Assembly: GCA_905178155.1 (NCBI GenBank)
Contig: CAJINV010000010.1
Location: forward strand, 361,866 to 425,865
From: Amoebophrya sp. A120
Lineage: Eukaryota > Sar > Dinophyceae > Syndiniales > Amoebophryaceae
Length of the DNA: 64,000 nt
Direction of reading: 5' to 3'
Positions 31,701 to 42,952 of this stretch are shown here, in pieces; position 1 is the first letter of the stretch; every line of letters begins with the position of its first letter. Under the pieces are notes generated by a model. The model did no database searches and was not told the origin of the DNA. It worked only from the letters and a program-made list of their open reading frames with translations. The position numbers were made by a program, and so were the translations under genes.

Positions 31701-33211
31701 TACTGCTCACACGCACACCCTCGGCCAAAACTGCAGCTTCTGGTGGTACGCCGACGCCGGGGATTCGATTATGAGCTGCAAAAGCATCGTACTAGTATAT
31801 AATTGCATTACAAATTAGCCCAGCATTACAAATTGAGTTTGTAATGCTGATTTGCCTTGAGAAATAAATTTGTAATGCATAAATGCAATTACTACGAGTA
31901 CGATACTTTTGCACTGGATATCGATTCTGACCTGACAGATCTTCAGAGGAATCTATTGAGGGTATGGAAAATGCGTGCTGCTGTCCTTGTTGTCCTCTTC
32001 CGGGGGAGAGAGCAAAACCATAGCCAGCCTGATTTTTCATACTAGGTGAAAACACCTCGGCGTTTGGAAGATTTCGGGTGGTCACCGTTCCGTCTGCTTT
32101 CAGGTAGTTGATGTTCATGGTTTCTCTTCTCAACTGGGGAGTTGACGGCGCTTGGCCCTCATAGAGCTCTTCGACGGAAAGGCGGCCGGTGGTGCTGGCA
32201 CTAGAAGATGCTCCACCTTGGTGTAGCGGGCTCAACGCGCCTGTAGTTGTACTGCTGTTGTTCCCAGCTGCTCCTGCTGCACCTCCGGCGCTTCTCCTTG
32301 CGTCTCCCGCAATTCGAACAAACGTCCGGCAGCTGTTCTCCTTCTCTTTCAGCTTCAGCATGAGAAACTCGATGCTCGCGTCCCGCTTGTCGCACTGCGT
32401 CGCCCAGTACTGTATCAAATGTAAAAATGTCTGGGTCTGGAAGAGTGCAAGTTTGTCATGCTTGTCTGGCATGATTCGAGAATCTGTGTTGCATAGGCAC
32501 GGAAAGACCCTCTTACCTGTCATGCAAAAACGCAGCTTGCCATGCGGAATACGTAAGACACGGCAGCCAAAAAATTTGTGATGCATAGCTGCGTATTGCA
32601 GTCCGGCTATCATCCACTTTTTGCATCACAAGTTTCCAGACCCAGACACTTTTGCAGTTGATATACTGCGTCTGCATCCGGCCCTGCTCCTCGACGAAAT
32701 AGAGCAGATCTTCTGCGTATCCTGTGCAAAAGTATCGCACCCGCAGCAATTGCAATCATGCATGACAAATGTCCCTTTTTAGGTGAATCAGCATTACAAG
32801 TTTCATTTTCTCTTTCGAGAAAATTTGTGATGCAATTTGTACGTAGTATGATAGCTTTGCAATGCATACTGCGTAGATCACCCGGGATCTCTCCCTGTGG
32901 ATCCGCCGCTCCATCTGGAAAAGCTTCTTCTGCTGCAATTCTGCATTTTGCTGGAGCTGCTCGGGGGTGAGGGATGTTGAATCCGGATTATTTGTCGCTG
33001 CTGTGGACGATGAGCTGCTGGCAGGAGCCTGTGATGCTGAATTCTCTGCACCACTGTTCATCGTTGCTGCACCAGCACCAGCAGCGTAATTATTGCCAGA
33101 AGCTGCGGTCGAGGTGCTAGTTGTGCTGTTCCGGGCGGGGCGGTCATGCGGGCCTGGTACTGGTGCTGTTGTGCTAGGGGCCTCGTCGTCGCCCTGGATC
33201 ACTTCGGACAT
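28741..33211 (-). CDS. introner-riddled coiled-coil protein, 919 aa
   Basis: Exons 33211-32874, 32717-32669, 32412-31926, 31769-31517, 31349-31304, 31045-30459, 30288-30042, 29756-29331 and 29067-28741 (2,760 nt), stop TGA at 28741. All eight introns are introners (families A, B, C and G); there is no GT-AG intron. Start MSEVIQGDDEAP is chosen over a Met 12 bases upstream because it begins the acidic Ser/Thr/Ala-rich leader. Coiled-coil stretches: TPEQLQQNAELQQKKLFQME (~90-110), WATQCDKRDASIEFLMLKLK, EMTKKLAQLQEENRQQKMCM then EATVQAQEKIVQKLHVDLEQ, and a long C-terminal one (ELEREVTTCRAQLHEHEM.., LERLSRQLDQTHNALLSQID). Between them is Ser/Gly/Ala-rich disorder. A structural or cytoskeletal/centrosomal role is typical of such architecture, but no family is identified. 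Two exons are only about 46-49 nt. Confidence 0.82.
29068..29325. mobile_element. introner, family A
   Basis: 258 bp. Perfect TSD ttgtg (29063-29067, 29326-29330). Removal joins YGDLRH to KLDDYLYIEE. Confidence 0.92.
29757..30036. mobile_element. introner, family C
   Basis: 280 bp; both ends read TATCCTGAGT(A/C)(A/C)AAACGT then ACCCACACCA. Perfect TSD atttc (29752-29756, 30037-30041). Removal joins QIRYDE to MTKKLAQ. Its sister copy is at 43918-44196 in a different gene. Confidence 0.92.
30289..30453. mobile_element. introner, family G
   Basis: 165 bp, the only copy of this TIR type here: AAAGTGTATAACGTTAACG on the left and CGTTAACGTTAACACTTTCT on the right. TSD cggtg (30284-30288) and cggta (30454-30458). 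Removal joins STTAST to ATRNQNQQLY. Confidence 0.88.
31046..31298. mobile_element. introner, family A
   Basis: 253 bp. Perfect TSD atctc (31041-31045, 31299-31303). Removal joins SASWLPT to EITNFV. Confidence 0.92.
31350..31511 (+). mobile_element. introner, family B
   Basis: 162 bp. Perfect TSD aagat (31345-31349, 31512-31516). Removal joins RSSNSSAS to SNSDNDR. Only 51 bp lie between it and the element at 31046. Confidence 0.92.
31770..31920 (-). mobile_element. introner, family B
   Basis: 151 bp. Perfect TSD tcgat (31765-31769, 31921-31925). Removal joins LSGQN to RIPGVGVPP. Orientation is opposite to its neighbour at 31350 in the same gene, yet both are removed. Confidence 0.92.
32413..32663. 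mobile_element. introner, family A
   Basis: 251 bp. Perfect TSD tactg (32408-32412, 32664-32668). Removal joins GRMQTQ to YWATQCD. Confidence 0.92.
32718..32868 (+). mobile_element. introner, family B
   Basis: 151 bp. Perfect TSD ctgcg (32713-32717, 32869-32873). Removal joins RSRVIYA to EDLLYFVEE. Confidence 0.92.
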
Positions 33212-35475
33212 AAAGAGATGCATGGTGATGAGCGTGAAATGGTGTTGGCGCAATCCCCCTTAATCAAGACGACCGAAGGGACGATGAAGTCACACCCAAC
33301 CAGGGCCGACAACCGACCAAAGTTTTTACATGTTAGTTGTACTGCGAGCAGGTGCTAATGCAGGTGCTGAGCCACCCAGCGACTGTAGCTTGCTGACGCG
33401 GAGTCATGATTCCTTTCTCATGCTAACTGGCTGGGGCACATTCTTTATCATCTCCGATTCGAGATTGAGCACGAGAGCTCGGCGCGCAGAAGCTTTAGCT
33501 TAAACTAGAGCGGCGCGGCCATGCGTCTTTGTTATCCACGACGAGGAAGCGGCCCCCGCTCACAAACGTAAATCAATGAATAAAATGGAAATGCTTGGAA
33601 CTGGTAGCGCGATCAAATATACAACACTGCCGGTCGTGAGTCGTTCCAAACTGCATGCGTGAGCTCGGGTGACAGAACACAGCTCGAGATAGTCTGACAA
33701 GAAAAGCGACGTGGGCGCCGCCAGCAATGCAACCTCCATGGCTCCATCAATCAGAAGCAACACAGTTTGACCATGCGCGCAGCCAATGAATGTCCCGGTA
33801 GCGACCAGCAGCGAGGGGAGGCAGCCCTCAAACAAGTGTGCTCCCCCATGCACATCTTCCGGGCGGCCCGCTGGAATTGGTCCACTTCGATTTCCTTGCT
33901 GAATGCTCGCTGCGGCAGCCACCGGCACACGAAGGAGCGCTGCGCCGGCAACACAATCTCACTGGCAAGCTGCAAGGAACGCGGGGAGGCACGCCTGCAG
34001 CCAAGCAACGATAGGGCGAACGGGCGAAACAGGGCCAGCCAGGCCCGCGCGCGAGGCTTTGCTGGCCGCCTCGTTTTGCTGCCCAACAAAGGGGCAGCGC
34101 CGAGCAGCAGAGGGAGGCGAGAGGGGCGGGGGCCCCAGCCAGCCAGGGGCCGGCCAACCGGCCGGGTGCCGCCCGGCCGGTAAAGATAACGCCGCCCGGG
34201 GCAGGCTTCCTTCTATGCCGCCGCCTGGCGGAGCGGACGCGGCCCGCCCGCGGGCGGGGAAAGGGCGCGCCCCCCGCCTGGGGGGGGGCCTTGGAACGAA
34301 GGTAGGACGGCCATCCCGGCCGGGTCGGCAGGAGGGCGGGGCCACGCATTCCCCCCCCCCAAGCGGCAGGAGCGCCGTCGCAAATTTGCCGGCGCTCGCC
34401 GCGTCCAGCTGGCCGCATAGAGCGAGCCGGCGCCGCCCAAGCGCGGGCCACCACGCGCAGCGCGCGCACTCACTGCCGGCAACTTGGCGCGCCCAAGTTT
34501 ACCGCTCCAAAACCCCAGCGATTGCTGCGCGGCTTAAGGCAGGGAATTTGCCGCAGCGCGTCCTTCTGTGCCTCCAGCAAGCTGCTGCCTCCCGCCTCCT
34601 TGGTCTCGCGTCTGACGTCTGCAATAACTGCGGCGCGGTGCGCGTCGGCCATTTCGACGCCGGGTCTGTTGGTCGCCGGGGTCACCTCGACGACCTCGGA
34701 CATGATGTCTTTGTGGGCAGCGCCGGCATTCGTGGGCGCGGTGGCCGCGGTTGACCCGCTGCAGCCCGCCTGCTGCTATGGGACCGCGGTGAATACGTTT
34801 GGACACCCATCCAATGACAACACGTGGGAGAGCTCTAGCGAGACCTCGTTGGCCCGCTACTGGTACTTCTAGAGCTTGACCTTGAACACAATTCGGCGAC
34901 CACCGTCTGAAATATTTCTGCTATTGAGACACACAGCCTCCTCGGCTCGGTTTATCGACCTGTGCCAGTGTGCGTCAGCGTTTATCATCTTCAGTGCAAG
35001 AAGACTCGAGGAGCTCTTTGCTGAGGTTCACAAATGTGCATTTTTGTCACGGGTAAGTTGTTCACCTACCTATATCGTGGGTCCATTCTCCGTTCCACCA
35101 AATAACACATCAACAGCCCACACGGGGTCAACACGACGATCAGCTCCTATCATTCATATACAGCGCAGTAAATGTAGTTTTCGTGGTGAAAAAATTTTAG
35201 ATCCGTATCCCACCTCCTGGATCAAAAAAGAAACTTGACACAATGTTGGTACAGCTGTAGCAACGCGAATAATATGGTACACATCATACAATAAAATCTT
35301 CTTCAACAGAGGTACGACTTGCTTTACTAGTATTGGCATGTCACAGAGCTGCCAAACGCCCCTTGAATAAATCTGAATTTCTTAACTGTACATTTCAAAA
35401 ACATATGAAAACTATTTCAAGCCGCCAAACAATCTGGATTCTGATTTTTAGCCGCCACAACAACTACCCCCTCCA
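33212..35475. other. intergenic region with a GC-rich island (about 33,460-34,860)
   Basis: The island is rich in GGCCGG/GGGCGGGG words and carries overlapping long frames on both strands (for example + 33903-34754, - 33828-34469). None has a recognisable domain or splice structure. The flanks at 33,212-33,460 and 34,870-35,475 are of normal composition and hold nothing I can name. Confidence 0.55.
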
Positions 35476-38400
35476 CTATCTATTCTGCATCACCACGATC
35501 ATTGGTTCATTTGACATCCCGTGCATCGGCGCGTTTTGCTGCATCGGCGCGTTATTGTACTGCATCGGGTTGAACTGTCCCTGCATAGGCACTGTCCCCT
35601 GTGGTCGCGGACTTCGGCTACTCCCCCTCCTTGGGCTGACCGAGTTTGTGTTGTGCGCGAAGCCGGACGGACCGGTTGGGTTGTACATGTTCGTCGTGTT
35701 GGTCATGTTGTTCGGGTGCGGCTTATCCTGGGGAAATAAAGCATCCTACGTTAGTTTTTACCACAAATCGCTATCCAATCCGGCATGACAGATCTGTCAT
35801 TTTCGTACGAACTTGTAAGCACCAGAAGTGCGCCATGACTACAAGTTTCAGTTTTCAATCACCTGAAAAAGCCTGTATTCTTGGTTATTGCGATTTACGC
35901 CTAACGAAGGTGCTTTTCCGTTGCATAAATCACAGTTGGCTGCTGCTGCATCCCCATCATGGAATTCTTGTTCATCAAATTTGGCGCCATCCGCGCGCCC
36001 CCACTGTTTGACCCCGCGTACCCGAACGAGCAGAACTGCTTTGCGAGGCACACGCACAGAAAGATCAGCGCGATTCCCGCCAAGACCGCTAGTATCACGA
36101 GGATAAACGCTTCACCATCATCCTCCTTCGTACCTTCCTCCGAGCCGTCTTTCAGGCTGTTTGTTCCCGGACTGGCCATATCAAATGTAAAAATGTCTGG
36201 GTCTGGAAGAATGCAACTTGTCATGCTAAATCTGAAGCATGCAAAAATCTGTGTTGCATGATTACCAAAAGCTGTCCACTTTTGACCTAATCGAGAGGCA
36301 GTTTCCCATGCAGGATAGGCATGATAGAACTCTCACAGAATCTGTCATGCTATGTCCTACATACCAGACCTCATGGGTTATGGAAAACCTGCATGACAAA
36401 TCTGGCAATCTTCCAGACCCAGACATTTTCGCATTTGATAGGCCACCACCAGGGACTCCCACTGCACGGAGCAGCCGAGCAGCGTCATCTCCTGGAAGGG
36501 GTTGTTGCCGTTCGCGCACATGTATGAATTGCAAAAGTATCGCACTCGTACTAATTGCAATTATGCATGACAAATCTTGCCCTTAAGGTAAAACCGCATG
36601 ACAAGTTCCAGTCGTCATGCTGAGCAAATCTGTAATGCCATTTTATAGATACAAGTACGATTACTTTGTTTTGCAATGCGTAACATGCGGGAGTTGGTTT
36701 CGTAGTCTTGTTGGAACTGCGCGTAGCCGTCCAGGGTTTCTAATTTGTATCAAATGCAAATATGTCTGGGTCTGGAAAGGTGTGATGCAGTTCACTGAAT
36801 AATAACCTCACTGTCATGTGCCGGGAAGCATGACAAGTTTTTTCATGGTTCTGTGTTGCGTATTCCGCATGAGAAATTACGCCTTTGCATGACAGGCAAG
36901 AGGAGCTCTTGGCTGCAACGCAATACAGATCCCAGAGTCATGCCAAACTAGCATGACAACTCTCGCAATCTCCCAGACCCAGACATATTTGCAGTCCATA
37001 ATTGGTTCAAACTGGCAATCACGTTGGCGTCCATGCACGCCACGGCGACCATCTGCTTCGCGGCCGCTGTGGTGCGCAGGTCGTCGATGGAGATGCAGCC
37101 GGCGAGTAATGTAGTTTGGGAAACGATATCGGTGTAGCGCATCCACCGGACCGCGTTGATGTCCCGGTCGTCTCCGAGCTTCTTGTAGTAGTCCGCCATG
37201 GTGTTCGCTAAATTCCCCCCGTCGGATATTACAATGAAGAATGCCCCCACCCCCGAATTTCCAAAAGTTTGTCGTGCAAAGTTTCCAAGTGAAGGCTTTT
37301 TGTCTTGCAGGAGAGGACTGCGAGCCTTTCTGATGCAGAATCTAGGTGCGCAAGGTGCCTTGTGCATAACAGATCCGGCTGCTGTTGGGCCCCTTCGCAA
37401 CACAAGTTCGAGCTACTCAGCATGGAAAACTTCTGATGCTGAGATATGCAAGTCGCGAAATGTTTCTATTGGAAAGGTTTGCAATACAAATGCTGCCAAA
37501 TGTGGGGTGGGGGCATTTTTCATTGTAATATCGGAAACTTGCCGCATTTCTCCCCCGTGGTCCGACGCGAGCTGGGAGAGAACCGAAGTGTCCGCACCGA
37601 CGCCCAGCGTATGCTGTGCAAAAGTATCGGGCTCGGAGTAAAAATCGCAATCATGCATTGCAGATATCCTTCTTATACCTTTTACAGCATGACAAACTCC
37701 ATTTTTGCTCTTCAGAAAATTTGTCATGCGATTTACAGTAGTACGATACTTTTGCAATGCCTAGAGCGCGTAGGTGAACAGCTTGAACTGCGTTCCTGGA
37801 TTCAGGTCGCGAAGGTTCTGGCCGTCCGAGCTCGGATCCCAGGCATCCGGGATACCGTCGGAGAGGAACAGGATCTGGTTTGTTGAGTGATACGTATGTT
37901 TGTTCTTTTTGGGAGTTTTGCAGTACAGGCTCTGATGAATACGGCGCTTCTGTCTACGTCTTGTTATAGCAAGTTAGTGGTAGCTGTAGCTGCAGATTGT
38001 TCTTCATCACATCAGTAATACCAAAAACCTACTTCTCATCGACTATACCGTGGTTTTGCACTGCGCACTGAAGCAGCGATCCGGATCGCTCGTGCCGTCG
38101 AAGATCGTTGCCCTTTTCGCCCGGTTAAAGGCGATGTTCAAAGTGGATCGAAAATTCGTCGTTCCCCCCGTTGCCAATGCGTTGATCCAGTTCGTCGCAG
38201 CTTGTTTGTTTGTATCCGTCGCTGGTACCACGTGGTCGTACATTCCCTTCACGTCGGAGGAGAAAGAAATGACGAGGAAGTAGTCCCATATGGTCAAAGT
38301 CCCCAGCACCTTGATCGCGGCCTCCTTGGCTAGTACCAGCCGATTCGCCTGCTGCATGGATCCCGAGGTGTCGATCACGATGATGATGTTTTTCGGGCCG

Positions 38401-39591
38401 GAGGCAATCATGGCGTACCAGGGGCGGTACCGCGGGTCGTAGCCGTTTCGGGTCCACTGCATGGCCGGCCACTGAATGTAATTCCCCTGCTCCTGGAAAC
38501 CCGCGTAGAGGTAGGCAATGCGGTTTTTGTTTACCATATCGTATTCGGAATTAGCCACTTTCAGAAATTGCAGGCGGATCTGTGGTGAATGATGCAGTTG
38601 GGTGAGAATGTGTGTGCGTGACCTTGTCATGCATGTTTAGCGCATGGGAAGTCCTTCTGATGAACCGGAATCAGCGTCACAAACATACGAATGATCTGTA
38701 AGTATACCTGGTCATGTAGACATTTGTAGAGCGGGTCCGTCAAATCGGACATGAACGCCGCCGTCGTACTGAATTCCACTTTGCTGCTGCTCCCTACCCA
38801 CCCGGTATTTACCGGTGTGTTGGCGCACGTGTTGCAGTGGTTCAAGTCCTATCCTCTGCAAAAGTATCGCACTCGTATAAATGGCAGCCTTGCATTACAG
38901 ATCTAGTCTTTTACTTGAGTCTGCATGACAAATTCCATTTTTCCTTCTGGAAAAATTTGTCATGCAATTTATACTAGTACGATAGCTTTGCAATGCATAA
39001 ATCCAAGTGGTCCTGACAACTCGCCGTTTGGTTCGCAGTCATGCTGGTTAAAGTCACGTAATTCGCCTCGATCTCCCGCTTCAACGTTTTCAACGTGTTC
39101 TCCACCGTGACCAAAATCTTCCCGGCGTTGCTGTTCTGCTGGTCCCAGGTAACAAATGAGTTCGACTGCCCACAGGTCTGGTAGCTGTAGTGCAGGTTTG
39201 CGGAGGCGCCGGTGGCGGTTTTGAAATACGAAGACTCCGCGGGGGCGAACGCCGCACCACAGTTGCTGTTGTCCACGTAGCACCACTGCTTCGTACACCA
39301 GTCGGGCCGGTTCGCCAGTGCCTGCCCGTCGGATAAGGCGCAGGCGGGGGGTTTGTCGCTGTCCCACGTGCTGCAAGACGCTTTCCCGTACGTCTGGTCG
39401 TAGAGATAGGTTTTCGCGCCGACGGTGGCACGGATTTTGCTGGTCTGCGTTGTGTCCTGCCAGGCGGACAAGTCGGGGGAAATGCAGGGGCACTGGGTGT
39501 TGCCGGTATTGGTAGTGGCTTCGGTGGGGGGGAGGAGGAGGAGGGTTGACGCGACGAGCACAAGGGGGGACAGAGTAAATGATCTCGGCAT
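35476..39591 (-). CDS. VWA/Cache single-pass receptor (alpha2delta/CACHD1-like), paralogue 1, 764 aa
   Basis: Exons 39591-39005, 38849-38708, 38579-38049, 37874-37769, 37609-37536, 37226-37006, 36747-36688, 36522-36446, 36178-35934 and 35727-35476 (2,295 nt): three GT-AG introns, six introners. Signal peptide (SFTLSPLVLVASTLLLLPP), then a Cys module (TQCPCISPDLSAW.., SCSTWDSDKPPACALS, RPDWCTKQWCYVDNSNCG, SYQTCG). The Cache-like hallmark YDPRYRPWYAMIASGPKN comes just before the VWA domain with MIDAS DTSGSM (~311) and LFTYALGVGAD. DGGNLANTMADYYKKLGD, MDANVI and CANGNNPF follow, then one TM helix (AFILVILAVLAGIALIFLCV, ~621-643) and a Met/Asn/Gln/Pro-rich cytoplasmic tail ending NEPMIVVMQNR. Domain order is that of calcium-channel alpha2delta subunits and CACHD1, so a surface role in ligand or metal sensing or channel regulation is likely. 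MPRSF was chosen as start because it directly precedes the signal peptide. Confidence 0.88.
36179..36440. mobile_element. introner, family A
   Basis: 262 bp. Perfect TSD ggcca (36174-36178, 36441-36445). Removal joins WESLVVA to SPGTNS. Closest relative in the window is 26980-27241. Confidence 0.92.
36523..36682. mobile_element. introner, family B
   Basis: 160 bp; right end GCAATGCGTA (GTA instead of ATA). Perfect TSD acatg (36518-36522, 36683-36687). Removal joins TNSRM to CANGNNPF. Confidence 0.9.
36748..37000. mobile_element. introner, family A
   Basis: 253 bp. TSD atttg (36743-36747) and attgg (37001-37005). Removal joins VIASLN to KLETLDGY. Paralogue 2 has PLSQLETLSGY uninterrupted at this point, confirming the boundary. 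Confidence 0.93.
37227..37530. mobile_element. introner, family H
   Basis: 304 bp, unique TIR: TATTACAATGAAGAATGCCC on the left and GGGCATTTTTCATTGTAATA on the right. Perfect TSD tcgga (37222-37226, 37531-37535). Removal gives RQVSDGGNLANTMADYY. Paralogue 2 encodes KSVSDGGNLANTMADYY with no element there, so the excised segment is fixed by comparison. Confidence 0.95.
37610..37763 (+). mobile_element. introner, family B
   Basis: 154 bp; right end GCAATGCCTA (CTA instead of ATA). TSD cagcg (37605-37609) and gagcg (37764-37768). Removal joins KLFTYAL to GVGADTS, uninterrupted in paralogue 2. Confidence 0.92.
38850..38999 (+). mobile_element. introner, family B
   Basis: 150 bp. TSD agtcc (38845-38849) and aatcc (39000-39004). 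Removal joins CQDHLD to LNHCNTC, matching paralogue 2 CSDHFDLNSCTNC. Confidence 0.92.
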
Positions 39592-42500
39592 GATGGATAA
39601 AGCTCGCTGGTGGCACGTGCCACTGCTGCGCAGGTGAAAGTTGTCGTGCTCCATCATCTTTCTTGTTTCAAGATTGCGGATGTTCTTGCGGTCGATAGAA
39701 GTTCAAGTTCTACAATGTGTAGCTAAACGGTGACTCAAACAATGAAAATGAATCACGAGAGAAGAAGGCAGAATGAACGTAAGAGGAGCAATACGCCCTT
39801 CACCGTTCAGGATAAGCGAAGTTCTGAGCTTCCTGGGATTTCTGAAGTTACAAAATCAAAACGAAACTAGTAACGCAAAACTACGACTGGCAAAAACGTT
39901 TCTGTATACGAGGATTACAGGAAGAGTGGGGAGTTCAAAGAAATGTTTCTTTGCTGTGAAAGAAACAAACTACAGAATGTTGAGGTCCTGATTTTGGGTA
40001 AGAAGATGGTGATGAGAGATATTGACATAGCGCGCCCTGGTGTCTCACAGGCAAATGAGGCCTGTATCACGCCTATGTCTAAGACCAAAAGAGACAGGAG
40101 CTCACTCACTCTCAATTACTCTACTCACCATAGACATCTTCATTCTCTCAATTTGTCGCCTTGGAAACTGTGTACATGTACAACTTTTGGTTTTGTTACT
40201 TGAGATGATAAACACAGATTTGCAGCATTCATTTCAATGAATTCCAATATCAAAGCAGATACAAAATATCTCGCCATCGTCCGCTATCGCTTTCGCTCGG
40301 AAGGAACACACTTGGCATCACTGCTCTGCAAACAAAATGCTCGATCGCCCTCACAGGCTCACTGCCGACGCGCAGCGCCTCACTTCTTTGTATGTAAGCG
40401 CTCCTACGGACATTTACTATCTTTTTACTTCCGCGTCATACTAGCAACATACTGTTACATGGCGCTGCCTTCTCAATCCAAGAGTGAGCGCCCGCGCGCC
40501 GCGCGCGCCCCCAAGTTGCAGAAGATGCCTCCACGACGCGCGCCTTTCTTTGCGCTGCCTATGCAAGACGGGCGGCGCCGGCGCAAACAGACTGGGAGCC
40601 CTTGCTGGCGCGCGCAGGGAGGCAGGCGCGCGGCATCTACCACCGGACAGGCAGGCGCAGGCCCGGGGAGGCGGGATAACACCCAGCAGGCACGGGGCGG
40701 GGCCGGCGGGCGCGCATCGGGCGCGGCGGGGCGCACGGGCACGCATGCAAAGCTTGCCGGCCGGCTTTGTGACGCCGGCAGGCACCGCCCGGCCGCCGGC
40801 CTCGTCTTCACACTTCCGCGGGAAGTATTGCAGTCGCGGGCGTATGCGTTGCGAAGCGCTCGCAACGAGTTGGCACGCCGGCGCCAGCTCTTTGCGCTGG
40901 GCTCATTGTTGACTTTATCGGCTCATCGTCCCGCCTGCGCCGGCCCTTGCTTGGAGCCGGGCCCGCCCAGCCACTCTCCCAAAGGCGCGCGTCCGCCGGC
41001 GGCTGGCGGGGGCGGGTCAATGGCTGCGCACCCTTAGTCGCCTACGATAGCACGTAGGCCCCCGTCGAACATCCTTGCCACCGTCCAAGCCTGAGGGCGC
41101 CGCTCGGACTCTTCCGCAACGGCACCATCTTCGGGCTTCATGGCTTCCATGTACAAATCTGATTGTAGTTTATGCTCATGGCCGCTGCGCTCCAACAGGC
41201 ACAACACTACACAAGCTCACTCTCTCGGCAGGCCCAAAGACAGACTACTTACCCAACCCAAATCATCAACAGCCACACTCTGCCCTGCTCCAGCTCTCTA
41301 AATTTTCAATTTGCATCACTCTGACACTCAGCATCTTTCTCTGGGGGAGAAGCAACGACGCATGGTCCACAAATGTATGGAAACACAAAGCTCGGCTTGT
41401 ACAACAGCGCCAGACTCAAGCAAAGGGAAAGGCTTGCTACCTTGCATAAGAGCGTGAGCCCCCGACCTGAAGAGACAAACAATTTCGCATTCTGCGAAAC
41501 CATAGACACCCTCTCAACAATTTGCGCGCGCGTACCACGGCATCGCGCTGCCTCCTCCCAACAACAGGGAGCACTGACAGGCAGGGCCGCATGTCAATCA
41601 GAAGGGCTGCAACGACCACTAATGCGAAGAAAACGAGCACTCGCGCCCCCACTGCAGCTGCCGCAACAATGTACACAAAATGGCGGCCGGCGGGCGCGCG
41701 CCAAGGTAGCAAAAAAGAGAAAGGAGGGGGCAAGAGCGCGCGCACCCATCCAAGGTCCCGCGCGCGGGGCGCTGGGCCGGCCCCTGCGCGCTGTCCTCGA
41801 GGGCCGCGCCGGCGCGAGCGCTCTGGGCGCCCTGCCGTCGACAAAAACAACGCAGCGCGGGCGGCAAGGCCGGGGGGCGCGCGCGCCTGGCAAACCGGCC
41901 AAACACCGAGGCGGGGAGGGCAGGGCCGAAACCGAGGGGCCGGGCCGCGTCTTCCGCGTTTGTCGCTTGCGCCGCCTCCGTTCATGGCAAGTTCGGCAAT
42001 CTTTGCGCCGACAAACACGCAGGAGCCGCGCTGCCCGTGCCTGCCCGGGGGCCGAGGCAATTCCGCGCGCTGCGCTGGTCGCCCGGAGGCTGACAGTCTC
42101 AGAGAGCGAGGCAGGCCCGGCCCATCGGCATTCTGCGCCGAGGGTAGCAGAGAAATCCCCGAACGCCTTCGCCACCGTCCCGCGTGGCGGGCGCGCGCCT
42201 CTTCTAACCCGCCCGCGCCTTCCTTGTATTTCTCGCGAGCTCTATTCATCTCATAATTTTAGTCCTGCTTGTGGCTTCGCTCCAGCAGGCACAACGATGC
42301 CCAAACTCACTCTCTGGGTAGGTTCAAAGAAAAATTCCAAGACCCAAACTATCAACAGCGACAGACTGGCCTGCTCCAGCTCACAAAAACTTCACATACT
42401 CCTAGTAGGACACTGGGCATAGTCCTCTAGACGAGGAGGTGAAGCAGAAACGGTGCTGCATGAGCCGCCAATAGAAACACAAAGCTCGGCTTGTAGAAGA

Positions 42501-42952
42501 ACGGAAGCCTGAAAAGCCCGGCGTTATCATATTCAACGACGACTGTTGTGTATGACTAGGAATCTTCTAGTATCACAAGACGAAAATACAAATCGATAGC
42601 AGGGCCATGCTCTTTGGCTCCGTTTCGTTTTTATTTTGTACAACAGACAATCATACCAATATCTATTAATTTGTCAGCACCAAGAGCTCTTGTAAATTGT
42701 TTTGGTGAAAATCGTACACTTTGGGAAGATGGTGAGGAAAGTCAAACTAAAATTTGATGGTAATTTGAATTTCTACGCATTTGAAACAACCTCTTCTTGA
42801 CGTTCTTAACCCTTTCGTTTTCTTCGTGAAATATATGCATCTCCATCTTATGCTTTTGAACTACAGTGGCATTGCCGCTGACGTTGGCAATTCCAACATA
42901 TCTACCAACTCGGTGCTATCCCGGAATAGGAATAGAAGCTTCCACCACCACA
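39592..42952. other. intergenic region with GC-rich blocks (about 40,440-41,040 and 41,500-42,240)
   Basis: Two GC-rich blocks separated by normal sequence. Long frames inside them (for example + 41373-42422) are Arg/Ala/Gly-rich and compositional. No domain or introner. 39,592-40,440 and 42,510-42,950 are AT-richer and hold nothing recognisable beyond the expected promoter of paralogue 1. Confidence 0.55.
41190..42505. repeat. direct repeat flanking a GC-rich block (~1.1 kb apart)
   Basis: AGGCACAAC..ACTCACTCTC, a CAACAGC..CACTCTGCC/GACTGGCC..CTGCTCCAGCTC segment and GAAACACAAAGCTCGGCTTG TA occur at about 41,190-41,405 and again at about 42,275-42,505 in the same order. The GC-rich block of 41,500-42,240 lies between them, as if a unit (GC block plus this tail) was duplicated. 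Confidence 0.65.

Noticed and set aside
41373-42422. Long plus-strand open frame (about 349 codons), and similar ones at 33903-34754 and 50986-51912
   Set aside because: Arg/Ala/Pro/Gly-rich, overlapping frames on both strands, no start, splice or domain support. The 51.3-kb minus segment was the most protein-like but could not be tied to any family.
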